This document shows, piece by piece, positions 1 to 7,365 of a stretch of DNA of 30,284 nucleotides (its first letter is position 1; each line of letters begins with the position of its first letter). The notes under the pieces are model-generated. The model was not told the origin of the DNA and did not search any database. It was given only the letters and a program-made list of their open reading frames with translations. Position numbers and translations under genes: made by a program. Location: NCBI GenBank assembly GCA_034434335.1, contig DAOTZS010000075.1:1-30284 (forward strand). The letters run 5' to 3'. The stretch comes from DAOTZS01 sp034434335. Its GTDB lineage: Bacteria; Chloroflexota; Anaerolineae; CG2-30-64-16.

Positions 1-42
1 AGGAGCCAGCTTCAGGCCTGAGAGAAGCTTGTTATTTGGACC

Positions 43-80
43 AAATCGGCACCACCTGGGGTGCCGATTTTGGTTTTTTT
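43..80 (+). terminator. Rho-independent terminator of an upstream + strand gene
   Basis: An 11-bp perfect stem (43-53 pairs with 60-70; arm AAATCGGCACC) encloses a 6-nt loop and is followed by a T-rich tract (74-80). It would end transcription of a gene lying left of the window. MITE-1 copy a begins directly after the last T. Confidence 0.85.
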
Positions 81-253
81 GCAACTATTCAGGCCGATTG
101 AAATCGCCCCTCCTGGGCACTTCGTGCCTGATGTCGGCCTACGCCGACACTCTTCATGTGTGCATCGTGAGAGAGGTCGGCGCAGGCCCAAAGAGGGTGA
201 CGCCTCGGGCGAGCCCTCGGCGTGGCCCTTCCAGTCACCGCCTGAATAGTTAC
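81..253. mobile_element. MITE-1 copy a (non-autonomous inverted-repeat element, 173 bp)
   Basis: The ends carry inverted repeats GCAACTATTCAGGC (left) and its near reverse complement GCCTGAATAGTTAC (right). The body contains a TGTCGGC/GCCGACA hairpin and matches copy b at 6946-7339, apart from an insertion in copy b. It encodes no transposase. No clear target duplication is visible: the left flank is GTTTTTTT and the right flank GATCTTTC. Its status as an element rests on the match to copy b, which has clean 8-bp duplications. Confidence 0.8.
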
Positions 254-261
254 GATCTTTC

Positions 262-561
262 GGGGTGGTCCAAAATTGGTTAACACTTCCTGCCCCCCTC
301 GGGCCTTCACTGCCCCTCACCCCCCTTATTCCCCCCCTCTCCCCTTGGCCTGCGGCCAGGGGAGAGGGGGGAATAAGGGGGGTTTTTGCAGCGGCAGCCG
401 AAGGCCGCCGCTGCAAAAACCCTTTTCTCTCCTCCCCTCCCCTGCCGCCAAAGGCGAGCGGGGGAGGGGAGGAGCAGAGGGAGGGGTGGGGGCCCTTGGC
501 GGCGATTCTAGCGACCGCAAAAAGTGTGAACCGGTTTTTCCCCGGTAAATTGAACCATCCC
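262..561. mobile_element. MITE-2 copy a (300 bp) with 8-bp target duplication
   Basis: Starts GGGGTGGTCC and ends GAACCATCCC, flanked by the direct repeat GATCTTTC at 254-261 and 562-569. Just inside the ends are subterminal repeats GGTTAACAC and GTGTGAACC. Three hairpins fill the interior: about 29 bp with two bulges at 320-382, a perfect 13-bp stem at 383-395/407-419, and a C/G-rich stem at about 429-478. There is no coding potential. A second copy is at 11316-11552. The insertion abuts the rlmD stop codon at 570-572. Confidence 0.9.
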
Positions 562-569
562 GATCTTTC

Positions 570-1865
570 TTACCGCTCCCACAGCGCCACCGTTTCCACG
601 TGATAGGTTTGGGGAAACATGTCCACCGGTTGGGCCTCCACCAGGTGGTAGCCTGCGGCGCCCAGATGAACGGCATCGCGGGCCAGGGTGGCCGGGTCGC
701 ATGAGACATAAGCAATGCGCCGTGGCTTCAACGCGGCCAACCCCTGGATCACCTGCGGCCCGGCACCAGCCCGGGGTGGATCTATCACCGCCAGGTCAAC
801 ATGTTGCCCCTGTGCCAACAGGGCGGGGAGAACAGCTTCCACCTCGCCTTCATGCAGAGTGACGTTGTCGCGGCTGCCGGCGTTGACCGCACAGTCCTCA
901 CAGGCCGAGGGGGAGGACTCGATACCGATCACCTCTGCCACCGCCTCGGCCAGGGCCAGGCCAAAGAGGCCCACCCCGCAATAGGCATCCAGCAACACGT
1001 CACCAGCCTTGGGCTCCAGATAGCTGCGCACCAGTTCAACCAGGGCCTCAGCTCCTACGGTATTCACCTGAAAGAAACTGGTGGCTGAGATGCGGTAGGG
1101 GATGCCGGCCACCTCCTCAACGATCCAGGGATCGCCAATCAGGCCGCGCACGCCTCGCGGCGTGATCAACGCGCAGGCGGCCGGCAGTTCAAGCTCCAGT
1201 TCAGGCTGCTCCTCCCCGGCGGTCTCCAGGATGATCAGCGCCTGGCCGGTGTTGATCCCAGCGCGCAGGCTCAGGCCCGTGAGCGCCGGCCAGGAGATAT
1301 CCAGCGCGGCATGGAGCTCATCCAGCCGCTCGTGGAGCAGCAGGCAACGCTCCACGGCGATAACCTCATGGCTGCCGACGCGACGGAAACCCAACTGACC
1401 CGTTGGGGTGAGGGCGAATTGGGCATGGTTGCGGTATCCAAAGGCAAGCAAGGCAGGGGCTGGTCCTCTCTCCTCCGCCGAGCCGCTTTCATCTGTGAAG
1501 GGGCTGGCCAGCACCAGGGTATCGGCCACCGGCGGTTCCGCTAGCCGGCCCAGGCGGCGGAGCTGGTCGGCGACGATGGCTTGTTTCAGCTCGGCCTGGC
1601 GTTCGTAGGCAATATGTTGCCACTGACAGCCGCCACAGCCATCGGGGCCGAAATAGGGGCAGGGCGGGGCAAGGCGGTCGGGGCTGGGCAGAAGCACGTC
1701 CACCAGCCGCGCCCGCGCCCAGCGCTCTCGCTCCTCGACAACCTCAACCTGCACCCGTTCCCCTGGTATGGCATAGGGCACGAAGATCACCTTGCCCTCG
1801 TGTCGGCCCAATGCCTCTCCCCCGTGCGCGATCCCATCAAGGGTCAACTCCACCAGATGGCTCAT
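570..1865 (-). CDS. rlmD: 23S rRNA (uracil-C5)-methyltransferase, RlmD/TrmA family
   Basis: SAM-dependent m5U RNA methyltransferase, 431 aa, the usual length for the family. It has an N-terminal TRAM domain (about 1-60) and iron-sulfur-type cysteines C69, C77 and C80 (CPYFGPDGCGGC), with a probable fourth near residue 174 (VERC). The Rossmann motif DAYCGVGLFG is followed by DPPRAGAG and the catalytic YVSCDPATLARD with nucleophile C389. The family includes RlmD (U1939), RlmCD and TrmA; the Fe-S cysteines and TRAM favour the Rlm type, but the exact target cannot be read from sequence. A GGGAGAGG-like Shine-Dalgarno precedes the chosen ATG. The upstream VTT gene overlaps its first 29 nt, so the two are probably co-transcribed. 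A MITE begins 8 bp past the stop codon. Confidence 0.9.
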   Translation of the reverse strand: MSHLVELTLDGIAHGGEALGRHEGKVIFVPYAIPGERVQVEVVEERERWARARLVDVLLPSPDRLAPPCPYFGPDGCGGCQWQHIAYERQAELKQAIVADQLRRLGRLAEPPVADTLVLASPFTDESGSAEERGPAPALLAFGYRNHAQFALTPTGQLGFRRVGSHEVIAVERCLLLHERLDELHAALDISWPALTGLSLRAGINTGQALIILETAGEEQPELELELPAACALITPRGVRGLIGDPWIVEEVAGIPYRISATSFFQVNTVGAEALVELVRSYLEPKAGDVLLDAYCGVGLFGLALAEAVAEVIGIESSPSACEDCAVNAGSRDNVTLHEGEVEAVLPALLAQGQHVDLAVIDPPRAGAGPQVIQGLAALKPRRIAYVSCDPATLARDAVHLGAAGYHLVEAQPVDMFPQTYHVETVALWER

Positions 1866-2613
1866 CTCCTGCCTCTCCCTTTGGAAGCCTGCACCCTGGC
1901 TGGTGCCCGGCCCATGTGCGTGACAAGATGGCGTCCTGGACCCGCTCCCCGTAGCGCCATGTAAGCACCAGCATGATCCCTATCAGGCCGGCCAGTGCCA
2001 CCCAACCCTGCCATGGAAGCTCCCTGGCGTAAGCACCAGCCCACACGGTGCCAATAATACCGGGGAGACGGCCTATAGCGGCCGCGGCGATCAGGGCCCG
2101 CAGCGGCAGCGGTGTGAGCCCGGCCAGCAGGCAAATCGTGTCATCGGGCAGGCCGGGGATCAGAAATACGATAAAAAAGAAGCGCAGCCCCCGGCCCACC
2201 ATCCACCGATCAAGCCGCGCCAGCCGCGCAGGGCTGACCAGCCGGGTCACCAGGGGCCGGCCAGCCGCCCGAGCCAGCGCCATTGCAACCGCCGAGCCAA
2301 TCACCAGGCCCAGCCAGCTAGAGAGAAGGCCGGGCCAGAACCCAAACAGATAACCCGCCACGAAGTTGACCACCTGGCCCGGGATCGGTGCCAGGATGAC
2401 CTGGGCCGCGGCCAGGCCCATCAGGGCAATGGGGCCCCACACTCCTGCCGCGCGCACGCGGGCAATCACCTGCTCCCTGTGCACGAAGGCCGCCTTAACC
2501 GGCTCATCCCAGACCGCCAACGGTGCGGCCAACAACGCTATCACCAGTAAGATCACCAGCCCCCGGAGCCAGAGGGGCCAGAGGCGGGGAGAAGGGTGAG
2601 AGGCGTCCGCCAT
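1837..2613 (-). CDS. VTT/DedA-like (TVP38/TMEM64 family) membrane protein
   Basis: Integral membrane protein of about 258 aa. A first hydrophobic segment (LRGLVILLVIALLAAPLAV) is followed by the VTT core: APIPGQVVNFVAGYLFGFW, the GLLSSWLGLVIGSAVAMALAR helix, FFFIVFLIPGLPDDTICLLAG, and two C-terminal helices. The re-entrant-loop G/P motifs are typical of TVP38/TMEM64 and DedA proteins, which are linked to phospholipid scrambling or undecaprenyl-phosphate recycling. The substrate here is unknown. The start at 2613 was chosen over an upstream ATG at 2664 because AAAGGAG lies 7 nt before it and because the longer form would overlap the divergent gene. The 3' end overlaps rlmD by 29 nt. Confidence 0.85.
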   Translation of the reverse strand: MADASHPSPRLWPLWLRGLVILLVIALLAAPLAVWDEPVKAAFVHREQVIARVRAAGVWGPIALMGLAAAQVILAPIPGQVVNFVAGYLFGFWPGLLSSWLGLVIGSAVAMALARAAGRPLVTRLVSPARLARLDRWMVGRGLRFFFIVFLIPGLPDDTICLLAGLTPLPLRALIAAAAIGRLPGIIGTVWAGAYARELPWQGWVALAGLIGIMLVLTWRYGERVQDAILSRTWAGHQPGCRLPKGEAGDEPSGGVDP

Positions 2614-2625
2614 GCCGCTTCTCCT

Positions 2626-2655
2626 TTGCCTGCTGCCTGCTGGCCGGGGTATAAT
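2626..2655 (+). promoter_or_regulatory. Putative sigma70-type promoter giving a nearly leaderless transcript
   Basis: TTGCCT (2626-2631), an 18-bp spacer and a perfect TATAAT (2650-2655). The predicted start site is about 2662, immediately before the ATG at 2663, and no Shine-Dalgarno is visible, so the mRNA may be leaderless. The reverse of the -10 box (ATTATA) could also serve the divergent VTT gene. Confidence 0.55.
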
Positions 2656-2662
2656 CGGTTCC

Positions 2663-4255
2663 ATGTCTCACTCTGTGCCACGGGCCTACCTGTACCTGCT
2701 TGTCTTCAGCGCGGGATTTACGACCCTGGGGGTCGAGCTGAGCGCGTCTCGGCTGCTAGATCCCTGGTTTGGTAACTCGCTGATCGTCTGGGCCGCGCTG
2801 ATTGGACTAGTCCTGCTCTACCTGGCCGTGGGCTACTGGCTGGGCGGCCTTCTGGCTGACCGGGCACCCCGTCTCGATCTGTTGTTGCGGCTTACCGCCC
2901 TGGCGGCGTTGGCTGTAGGGCTGGTGCCGACAGCCAGCCGGCCGGTGTTGCGTGCCGCCAGCCAGGGCATTGCCGAGCTGAATGCCGGGCTATTGGCGGG
3001 CACTTTGGCCGGGGTCCTGCTCCTCTTCACCGTGCCGGTCACCCTGTTGGGGTGCATCAGCCCCTTTGCCATCCGCCTGGCTTTGCGCGATGTGCAGAGC
3101 AGCGGCCAGGTAGCCGGCCACATCTACGCCCTCTCCACGGCCGGCAGCATCCTGGGGAGCTTCTTGCCGGTGCTCTGGCTTATCCCCACCATTGGCACGC
3201 GGCGGACGTTTGCGGCCCTCAGCATTGTGCTGTTGGTGGTGGTGCTGATAGGCCTGGTGCACTTGCGCCGTCGGCTCGACCTGCTGTTGGCCCTTGCTGG
3301 CCTGGGCCTGGTCGTAGGCCTGGCTCTGCGACCTTCAGGCCCGCTCAAGCCAGCCGCCGAACTGTTGTATGAGACCGAATCCGCCTTCAATTATATCCAG
3401 GTGCTGGACTACGGCACCGAACGCCAGCTTCGTCTCAACGAGGGTGAAGGCATCCACTCGGTATATCGGCCTGGGGGTGGCCTGGCCGACGGCATCTGGG
3501 ACTACTTTCTGCTGGCCCCGGCCTTCAACCCCGCCCCCTATCGGCCCGAGCAGGTAAAGCGCATTTATGTGGGTGGTCTGGCAGCAGGCACCATCCCGCG
3601 CCTCTTCAGCGAAGCCTATGGCCCTCTGCTCATTGACGGCGCCGAGCTGGACCCCACCATCATCGCTGTTGGTCGCCGCTGGTTTGACATGAACGAGCCC
3701 AACCTGCGCGCGGTCGCCGCCGACGCGCGCTGGTTCCTGGCCCATTCTTACCTCGGGGATGGCCGGGCAGAGATCTCTTCCCCAGGCTATCAACTGATCG
3801 CCGTTGACGCTTATCGGCCGCCCTACATCCCCTTTCACCTGGTCACGGTTGAGTTTTTCCGCCTCTGCCTGGCTCGCCTGGCAGAGGACGGGGTTGTGGC
3901 GGTCAATGTGGGGCGCACGCAGACCGACTACACCCTGGTAGAAGCGGTGGCGGCAACCATGGCGCAGGTCTTTCCCAGCATCTATTTGTTGGATGAGCCG
4001 TCGGGGGACAGCCCTCTGGGCAACACGCTGGTGATCGCCACCCGTCGGCCCTCAACCCTGGCCGACTTCTATGCCAATCTGCCTGCCTTCGACCACCCTA
4101 TGCTGGCGGAAGCCGCTCGCCGGGTCGCGGGCCAGGTCCGGGTCGCCACGCCTTCGCCCGATGCCCAGGTGTTCACCGACGATCGCGCGGCGGTAGAGCA
4201 GGTGGTGCACGGGATCGTACTTCGGCACATGTTGGGAAAAGCAGGCCAGCGATAA
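2663..4255 (+). CDS. Polytopic spermidine-synthase-like protein (membrane domain plus SAM-binding domain)
   Basis: About 530 aa. The N-terminal 230 residues form 7-8 hydrophobic helices, starting with AYLYLLVFSAGFTTLGVELS and including TVPVTLLGCISPFAIRLALR, a signature of the fused membrane/spermidine-synthase family. The C-terminal half is a Rossmann methyltransferase-like fold of the SpeE type: YVGGLAAGTIPRLF, DGAELDPTIIAVGRRWF, and DARWFLAHS. The family is often annotated as 'fused MFS/spermidine synthase', but enzyme activity has rarely been shown and the classical polyamine-site residues are not obvious. The ATG at 2663 follows a TATAAT box closely; an upstream in-frame ATG at 2612 lies inside the divergent VTT start region and was not used. 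Confidence 0.8.
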   Translation: MSHSVPRAYLYLLVFSAGFTTLGVELSASRLLDPWFGNSLIVWAALIGLVLLYLAVGYWLGGLLADRAPRLDLLLRLTALAALAVGLVPTASRPVLRAASQGIAELNAGLLAGTLAGVLLLFTVPVTLLGCISPFAIRLALRDVQSSGQVAGHIYALSTAGSILGSFLPVLWLIPTIGTRRTFAALSIVLLVVVLIGLVHLRRRLDLLLALAGLGLVVGLALRPSGPLKPAAELLYETESAFNYIQVLDYGTERQLRLNEGEGIHSVYRPGGGLADGIWDYFLLAPAFNPAPYRPEQVKRIYVGGLAAGTIPRLFSEAYGPLLIDGAELDPTIIAVGRRWFDMNEPNLRAVAADARWFLAHSYLGDGRAEISSPGYQLIAVDAYRPPYIPFHLVTVEFFRLCLARLAEDGVVAVNVGRTQTDYTLVEAVAATMAQVFPSIYLLDEPSGDSPLGNTLVIATRRPSTLADFYANLPAFDHPMLAEAARRVAGQVRVATPSPDAQVFTDDRAAVEQVVHGIVLRHMLGKAGQR

Positions 4256-4313
4256 CTTCGTAGTGGCGCCTTCAGTCGCTTTTCCTGCGCTGGACGGCTA
4301 AAGTCGTCACCAC
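4256..4313. repeat. Degenerate palindromic intergenic repeat (GTAG...TTCAGTCGC family)
   Basis: Begins one base after the stop codon. It shares the ordered blocks CTTCGTAGT, CTTCAGTCGCT, GGACG and AAAGTCGTC with the better-preserved copy at 9845-9906. Hairpin potential is weaker than in that copy because several pairs are broken. The rest of the intergenic space up to 4405 shows nothing recognisable. Confidence 0.7.
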
Positions 4314-4405
4314 ATTGAACCTCATTATCTCAGAAAACGCCCGCCGGGGCAATTCCACAACGCGGCCCCAGGGCATGATTTGTTCATTGCGGAAGCCAGG
4401 AAGCG

Positions 4406-5416
4406 ATGACTACTGCTTTGAGACTGGTATGTGGTGTGGATGGGGGGCAGACGTCAACCCGCTGCGTGCTGGCCACGTTGGATGGCCGGGTGATAGGGTG
4501 GGGGACGGGTGGCCCGCTCGTCCATTTGAGTGCGCAAGATGGCCCCCGCCGGCTGACACAGGCGCTGGCTGAGGCGCTGGAGCGCGCCTGGCAGGCTGCT
4601 AACGTGCCTCCCCAACCTTTGGAGGCAATCTGCCTGGGCCTCACGGGGGTGGAGTCTGGGGAGCCAGAGGCCGACCAGGCCACAGAGCTGGTGGCTGGCC
4701 TGGTTCAGGCCGGGCATATTGACGCGCGCGGGGATGCAGAGACGGCTCTGGAGGGCGCCCATGCCGGCCAGCCCGGGGTGATTATCATCAGCGGGACAGG
4801 TACCATCGCTCTGGGCAGGGATGCCAGTGGCCGCATGGCCCGGGCCGGCGGCTGGGGGTGGCTGCTAGGGGATGAGGGGAGCGCGTTTGCCATCGGCCGC
4901 GCCGGCCTGCTGGCAGCCCTCCATGCCGCTGACGGCCTGGGGCCGGCAACGGCGCTGGAGGAGATGTTTACCCGCCATTTCGCCGTCGCCAAGCTGCGAG
5001 ACATCAAACGGGTGGTGTATGCGCCGGGCTTCGGCGCGGCCGGCTTCGCTGCTCTCGCGAGCGTTGTATCACGGGCCGCGGCCGAAGGGGACCAGGTGGC
5101 ACGGGGCATTGTGCGTGCTGCCGGCCGGGCGTTGGCGCAAGAGGTCGCTGCGGTTCTGCGCCAACTGGACTTCCGTGGCCCGCAGGCAGAAGGCTGCCCC
5201 TGGCCGGTCCCCGTTGCGGCTGTGGGCGGCGCTTTTGAGCATGTGTCAGGGCTGCGCAGCGCTTTTGCGGCTGCCCTGCGTCGCGTAGCTACACCGACCA
5301 AACTCGTGGAGCCCCAGATGTCGCCGGCTTTGGGGGCTGTGATGATGGCCCTCCGGGCCTGTGGTGCGGACTGGAGGGCTGCGCTGCCAAATCTGCGCGG
5401 GACAAAGATCGGCTGA
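4406..5416 (+). CDS. BadF/BadG/BcrA/BcrD-family sugar kinase, probably N-acetylglucosamine/N-acetylmuramic acid kinase
   Basis: ATP-dependent kinase of the actin-like ASKHA fold, 336 aa, normal for the single-domain N-acetylhexosamine kinases of this family. Phosphate-1 motif CGVDGGQTSTRC holds D12-G13-G14. The adenosine/phosphate-2 loop is ISGTGT (129-133), and GWLLGDEGSAFAIG (G155 D156 E157 G158 S159) is the hallmark of NagK/MurK-type members. AGGAAG precedes the ATG. nanE starts 13 nt after the stop, so the kinase probably phosphorylates GlcNAc, MurNAc or ManNAc for salvage. The exact sugar is inferred from context. The alternative, a 2-hydroxyacyl-CoA dehydratase activator of the same superfamily, is unlikely because no Fe-S cysteines are seen. 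Confidence 0.85.
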   Translation: MTTALRLVCGVDGGQTSTRCVLATLDGRVIGWGTGGPLVHLSAQDGPRRLTQALAEALERAWQAANVPPQPLEAICLGLTGVESGEPEADQATELVAGLVQAGHIDARGDAETALEGAHAGQPGVIIISGTGTIALGRDASGRMARAGGWGWLLGDEGSAFAIGRAGLLAALHAADGLGPATALEEMFTRHFAVAKLRDIKRVVYAPGFGAAGFAALASVVSRAAAEGDQVARGIVRAAGRALAQEVAAVLRQLDFRGPQAEGCPWPVPVAAVGGAFEHVSGLRSAFAAALRRVATPTKLVEPQMSPALGAVMMALRACGADWRAALPNLRGTKIG

Positions 5417-5429
5417 GGGAGGGACTACG

Positions 5430-6194
5430 ATGGCCGTGCGATGGCCGGTGATCGAGCAATTACAGGGTGGGCTGATCGTCTCATGCCAGGCCCAGCCTGA
5501 CAGCCCATTTTTCGGGCCGCGCTTCATGGCCGCGTTCGCGCGGGCCGCTGAGCGTGCCGGCGCGGTGGCCGTGCGGGTCAACGGCCCTGGGGATGTGCGC
5601 GCCGTCAGGCGGGCTACTTCTTTGCCGGTCATCGGCATCTACAAGCAGAGACGTCCGGGCTGGCCCGTTTACATCACCCCTACTCTGGCGTCAGCGCGTC
5701 AGCTCGTGCGTGCCGGTGCCCACATCATCGCGGTGGATGCCACGCACCGCCCGCGGCCTGGAAATCTGGGGCCAGAACAGTTGATCGCCGCCATCCGGAC
5801 AGAGTTGGGCGTGCCCGTAATGGCGGACATTGATTCGTTGGACGAAGGGATCGCGGCTGCTGAGGCTGGTGCTGACCTGGTGGCGACAACCCTGGCCGGC
5901 TATACGGAGGCCAGGCCACCCACTGCCGGCCCTGACCTGGAACTGGTGCGCGAGCTGGCCAAACGCCTTCCAGTGCCGGTGATATGCGAAGGCCGCATCC
6001 GTACCCCCGAGGAGGCGCGGGCGGCCTTCGCATGCGGAGCCTATGCCGTGGTTGTTGGCACCGCTATAACCAACCCCATCGCGATCACACAGCACTTTGT
6101 GCGTGCTACCCCGCGCGGTGCTACTCATCCTCCGCCAGAAAACATTCGAGCCCCTTTACAATCCCCATCGCCACCAGGTCAGGATGATGGGTGA
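5430..6194 (+). CDS. nanE: N-acylglucosamine-6-phosphate 2-epimerase (ManNAc-6-P epimerase)
   Basis: TIM-barrel epimerase interconverting ManNAc-6-P and GlcNAc-6-P, 254 aa (family about 220-235; the excess is a C-terminal tail). The start ATG at 5430 has AGGGAGGG upstream. Visible family signatures are GGLIVSCQA near the N-terminus, IGIYKQ with the catalytic lysine K72, VDATHRPRPG (D103), MADIDSLDEG, ICEGRIRTPEEA (E187), and YAVVVGTAITNP. The last 25 or so residues are Pro-rich and lie in the 74-nt overlap with the convergent amidase gene, so the tail is probably a by-product of the overlap. It forms a two-gene unit with the preceding kinase. Confidence 0.92.
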   Translation: MAVRWPVIEQLQGGLIVSCQAQPDSPFFGPRFMAAFARAAERAGAVAVRVNGPGDVRAVRRATSLPVIGIYKQRRPGWPVYITPTLASARQLVRAGAHIIAVDATHRPRPGNLGPEQLIAAIRTELGVPVMADIDSLDEGIAAAEAGADLVATTLAGYTEARPPTAGPDLELVRELAKRLPVPVICEGRIRTPEEARAAFACGAYAVVVGTAITNPIAITQHFVRATPRGATHPPPENIRAPLQSPSPPGQDDG

Positions 6195-6798
6195 GGAGGT
6201 CGCGGTCGCCCTGCAGAAAGCCAATCTCAATAATGGCGGCGGGGGTGTCAGGTGCGATTTCACGGAAGGCATGGTAACCGCGCATATCGTAGGTGATGGT
6301 ATCGGGATGGGGCTTCAGCCCCGTCACCGCTTCATACTGCTGCCAGAGGCATGTCACCAGCGCGTCAGAGGCCGCGCTGCCCCCTTCAAGGGTGGCTACT
6401 TTGAAGCCGCTGAGGTCATATTCGCATGAGTCGCTGTGGATGGAGAGGAAAGCGTCTGCCTGGTAGCCACCAAGCCGCTGATCGAACTCCTGGAGCAGGT
6501 CAACGGTTGCCCCGCGTCGCGCGAGGCGGCGGACCACTTCTTCGGCTACCTTCTCGTTAACCGCGACCTCGGTGAGGCCATCGGCGCACACCGCGCCGGA
6601 ATCGTTGCCGCTGTGGCCGGCCACGATGCCGATGCGCCAGCCGGCCAGCGTCTGTGGTGGGCCGAGGAGCGGCTGCAGCCAGGGCGGGCCATATTCCGCC
6701 TCAGTGGCACGCCACAGGGACCATCCCACGGCCAGGGATGCCAGCAGGACGATGCCTAACATGATCCGCTGTGCTCGGCGTATGACACTGGCCCGCAT
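6121..6798 (-). CDS. N-acetylmuramoyl-L-alanine amidase (Amidase_3 fold), membrane-anchored or exported
   Basis: Zinc amidase that removes the peptide from MurNAc in peptidoglycan; 225 aa. Residues 1-30 are a basic start plus hydrophobic helix (IMLGIVLLASLAVGWSLW), consistent with an uncleaved anchor or signal. The catalytic domain begins at IGIVAGHSGNDSGAV (zinc His), followed by GLTEVAVNEKVA (zinc Glu), FLSIHSDSC (second zinc His) and AAIIEIGFL (catalytic Glu): the four Amidase_3 motifs in order. AGGAGG lies 4-5 nt before the ATG and a promoter at 6816-6844 drives it. Its 3' end overlaps nanE by 74 nt tail to tail. Confidence 0.88.
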   Translation of the reverse strand: MRASVIRRAQRIMLGIVLLASLAVGWSLWRATEAEYGPPWLQPLLGPPQTLAGWRIGIVAGHSGNDSGAVCADGLTEVAVNEKVAEEVVRRLARRGATVDLLQEFDQRLGGYQADAFLSIHSDSCEYDLSGFKVATLEGGSAASDALVTCLWQQYEAVTGLKPHPDTITYDMRGYHAFREIAPDTPAAIIEIGFLQGDRDLLTHHPDLVAMGIVKGLECFLAEDE

Positions 6799-6815
6799 CG
6801 CGCCTCCTGGTCATA

Positions 6816-6844
6816 ATCATACCCTTAACTTGTCATTCGCGCAA
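6816..6844 (-). promoter_or_regulatory. Putative sigma70-type promoter for the amidase
   Basis: Read on the minus strand: TTGCGC, a 17-bp spacer, TATGAT. It is positioned about 20 nt upstream of the amidase ATG, and it diverges from the rodZ promoter. Confidence 0.5.
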
Positions 6845-6890
6845 TCGGCACCTGGCTCGCATCGCTGGCCAAGCCCAATAGTTACGCCGT

Positions 6891-6919
6891 TTGACTTTTC
6901 AGCTCGCTCCAGGTATAGT
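6891..6919 (+). promoter_or_regulatory. Putative sigma70 promoter of rodZ, upstream of a MITE
   Basis: TTGACT (6891-6896), a 17-bp spacer and TATAGT (6914-6919), a near-consensus promoter. The predicted start (about 6926) falls 20 nt before the MITE-1 copy b insertion, so the transposed sequence now lies in the rodZ 5' leader. Confidence 0.65.
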
Positions 6920-6945
6920 GAAAGCGGTAGTAGTCAAGGAACAGC

Positions 6946-7339
6946 GCAACTATTCAGGCCGATTGAAATCGCCCTCCCTGGGCATTTCGTGCCAGGTGTC
7001 GGCCTCCGCCGACACCCTTCATGTACAGGAGTTACGCACTTTGAGGCGTATCGCCCCATCCCCCTACCCCCTTCCCCGCAAGGCGGGGAAGGGGAATCGG
7101 GATTAAGGGTATTTCTAGGCGGCGAAGCCGCCCAGAATACCCCTTCAAAGGATTCCCCCGCCCCCGATTGGGGGCGGGGGCCAGGGAGTGGGGGCAGAGC
7201 ATAGTGCAACTGCGCAACTCCTGTCATGATGCATCATGAGAGAGGTCGGCGAAGGCCGACCTCTGGCCGCAGGCCCCGAAAGGGTGACGCCTCGGGCGAG
7301 CCCTCGGCGGGCCCTTCCGGTCACCGCCTGAATAGTTAC
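6946..7339. mobile_element. MITE-1 copy b with 8-bp target duplication, carrying a nested element
   Basis: Terminal inverted repeats GCAACTATTCAGGC and GCCTGAATAGTTAC are flanked by the perfect direct repeat GGAACAGC at 6938-6945 and 7340-7347. Internal hairpins include GGTGTCGGC/GCCGACACC and GAGGTCGGC/GCCGACCTC. Removing the nested 200-bp element at 7025-7224 (and one duplicated CATG) leaves about 190 bp collinear with copy a at 81-253. It has no transposase. Families with 8-bp duplications include IS66, IS6, ISL3 and IS1595; I cannot assign the parent. Confidence 0.92.
7025..7224. mobile_element. MITE-3, a 200-bp element nested in MITE-1 copy b
   Basis: Ends ACAGGAGTTACGCA and TGCGCAACTCCTGT are inverted repeats with one mismatch. 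CATG at 7020-7023 and 7225-7228 is a probable 4-bp duplication, with one unpaired T at 7024. It interrupts sequence that is continuous in MITE-1 copy a. The interior holds three hairpins, including CCCCTTCCCCGC/GCGGGGAAGGGG and CCCCGCCCCC/GGGGGCGGGG, and no plausible gene. Confidence 0.8.
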
Positions 7340-7365
7340 GGAACAGCTTCATGTCGGGGGATTCT

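Noticed and set aside
265..603. Proline-rich open frames over the MITE-2 copies
   Set aside because: They follow hairpin arms, occur on both strands and are not conserved between the two copies.
4406..5416. 2-hydroxyacyl-CoA dehydratase activator (BadF/HgdC) identity
   Set aside because: No cluster-binding cysteines are visible, and the GDEGS motif and the adjacent nanE favour an amino-sugar kinase.
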